DNA of 13,941 nucleotides, from contig MU646812.1 of assembly GCA_026770585.1 (NCBI GenBank), forward strand, positions 256,371-270,311, in the 5' to 3' direction. Shown here in pieces: positions 13,912 through 13,941 of this stretch (its first letter is position 1; every line of letters begins with the position of its first letter). The stretch is from Baffinella frigidus. Taxonomy: Eukaryota; Cryptophyceae; Cryptomonadales; Baffinellaceae. The position numbers were made by a program, and so were the translations under genes. The notes beneath the pieces were generated by a model. That model had not been told where the DNA came from and did not search any database. It worked only from the letters and a program-made list of their open reading frames with translations.

Positions 13912-13941
13912 CCCCCCCCCCCCCCCCCCCCCCCCCCCCCC
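13912..13941. other. 30-base C run at window end
   Basis: The window ends in 30 consecutive C's. Shorter G or C runs occur at about 4205, 5694, 7138, 11450 and 13422. Long homopolymers like this often mark sequencing or assembly limits, so the true length is doubtful. Confidence 0.7.

Noticed and set aside
1-13941. tRNA or rRNA genes
   Set aside because: I looked for tRNA arm and anticodon patterns and conserved rRNA words and recognised none; the long hairpins do not fold as cloverleafs. A covariance-model scan would settle it.

Overview
This window is eukaryotic nuclear DNA, most likely from a unicellular alga or related protist. The evidence is one split gene with GT-AG introns and a secretory signal, degenerate TTTAGGG-type telomere-like repeats (the heptamer of plants and many algae and protists), a very high density of foldback (long terminal inverted repeat) elements, long microsatellites, and no bacterial operon structure. 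I cannot name the species. Almost all long open frames in the window are by-products of repeats.

Layout. 1-1500: subtelomere-like block, with telomere-like heptamers each followed by a copy of a ~70 bp unit. 1500-5700: intergenic DNA packed with short non-autonomous elements: a 29-bp-TIR element at 1592, a long hairpin at 2245, a three-copy MITE family at 3118, 3887 and 4040, hairpins at 3269 and 3529, and a decayed repeat block at 4410-5520. 5891-6850: a TGTAGGG/TGTATGG minisatellite, another foldback element, and a GC-rich minisatellite. 6900-7350: GC-rich DNA with a possible minus-strand signal-peptide frame. 7360-7640: an AT-rich element with perfect 19 bp inverted ends and a TATA-like box pointing outwards at each end. 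7707-10684: the one gene I can build, five exons whose splice phases all agree. It encodes a signal peptide followed by a small beta-sandwich (Ig-like) module. 10741-13941: foldback elements set in a degenerate repeat that often reads LNVGA, ending in a 30-base C run.

The gene is the functional centre. Its first three introns are short (130, 122 and 69 bp), but the fourth is about 2.2 kb. That intron is built from repeats that copy the exon 4/intron boundary, pyrimidine-rich CAG|GT sites that could act as both 3' and 5' splice sites, a (TTC)n tract and a 260 bp CT/CA tract running straight into the acceptor. The exon 5 donor is also triplicated in tandem. The protein either stops at 10684 (153 aa) or splices from 10680 to exons beyond this window. 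The most interesting hypotheses are that the 7360-7640 element supplies a bidirectional promoter, and that intron 4 grew by reiterating splice-site sequence and might be removed recursively.
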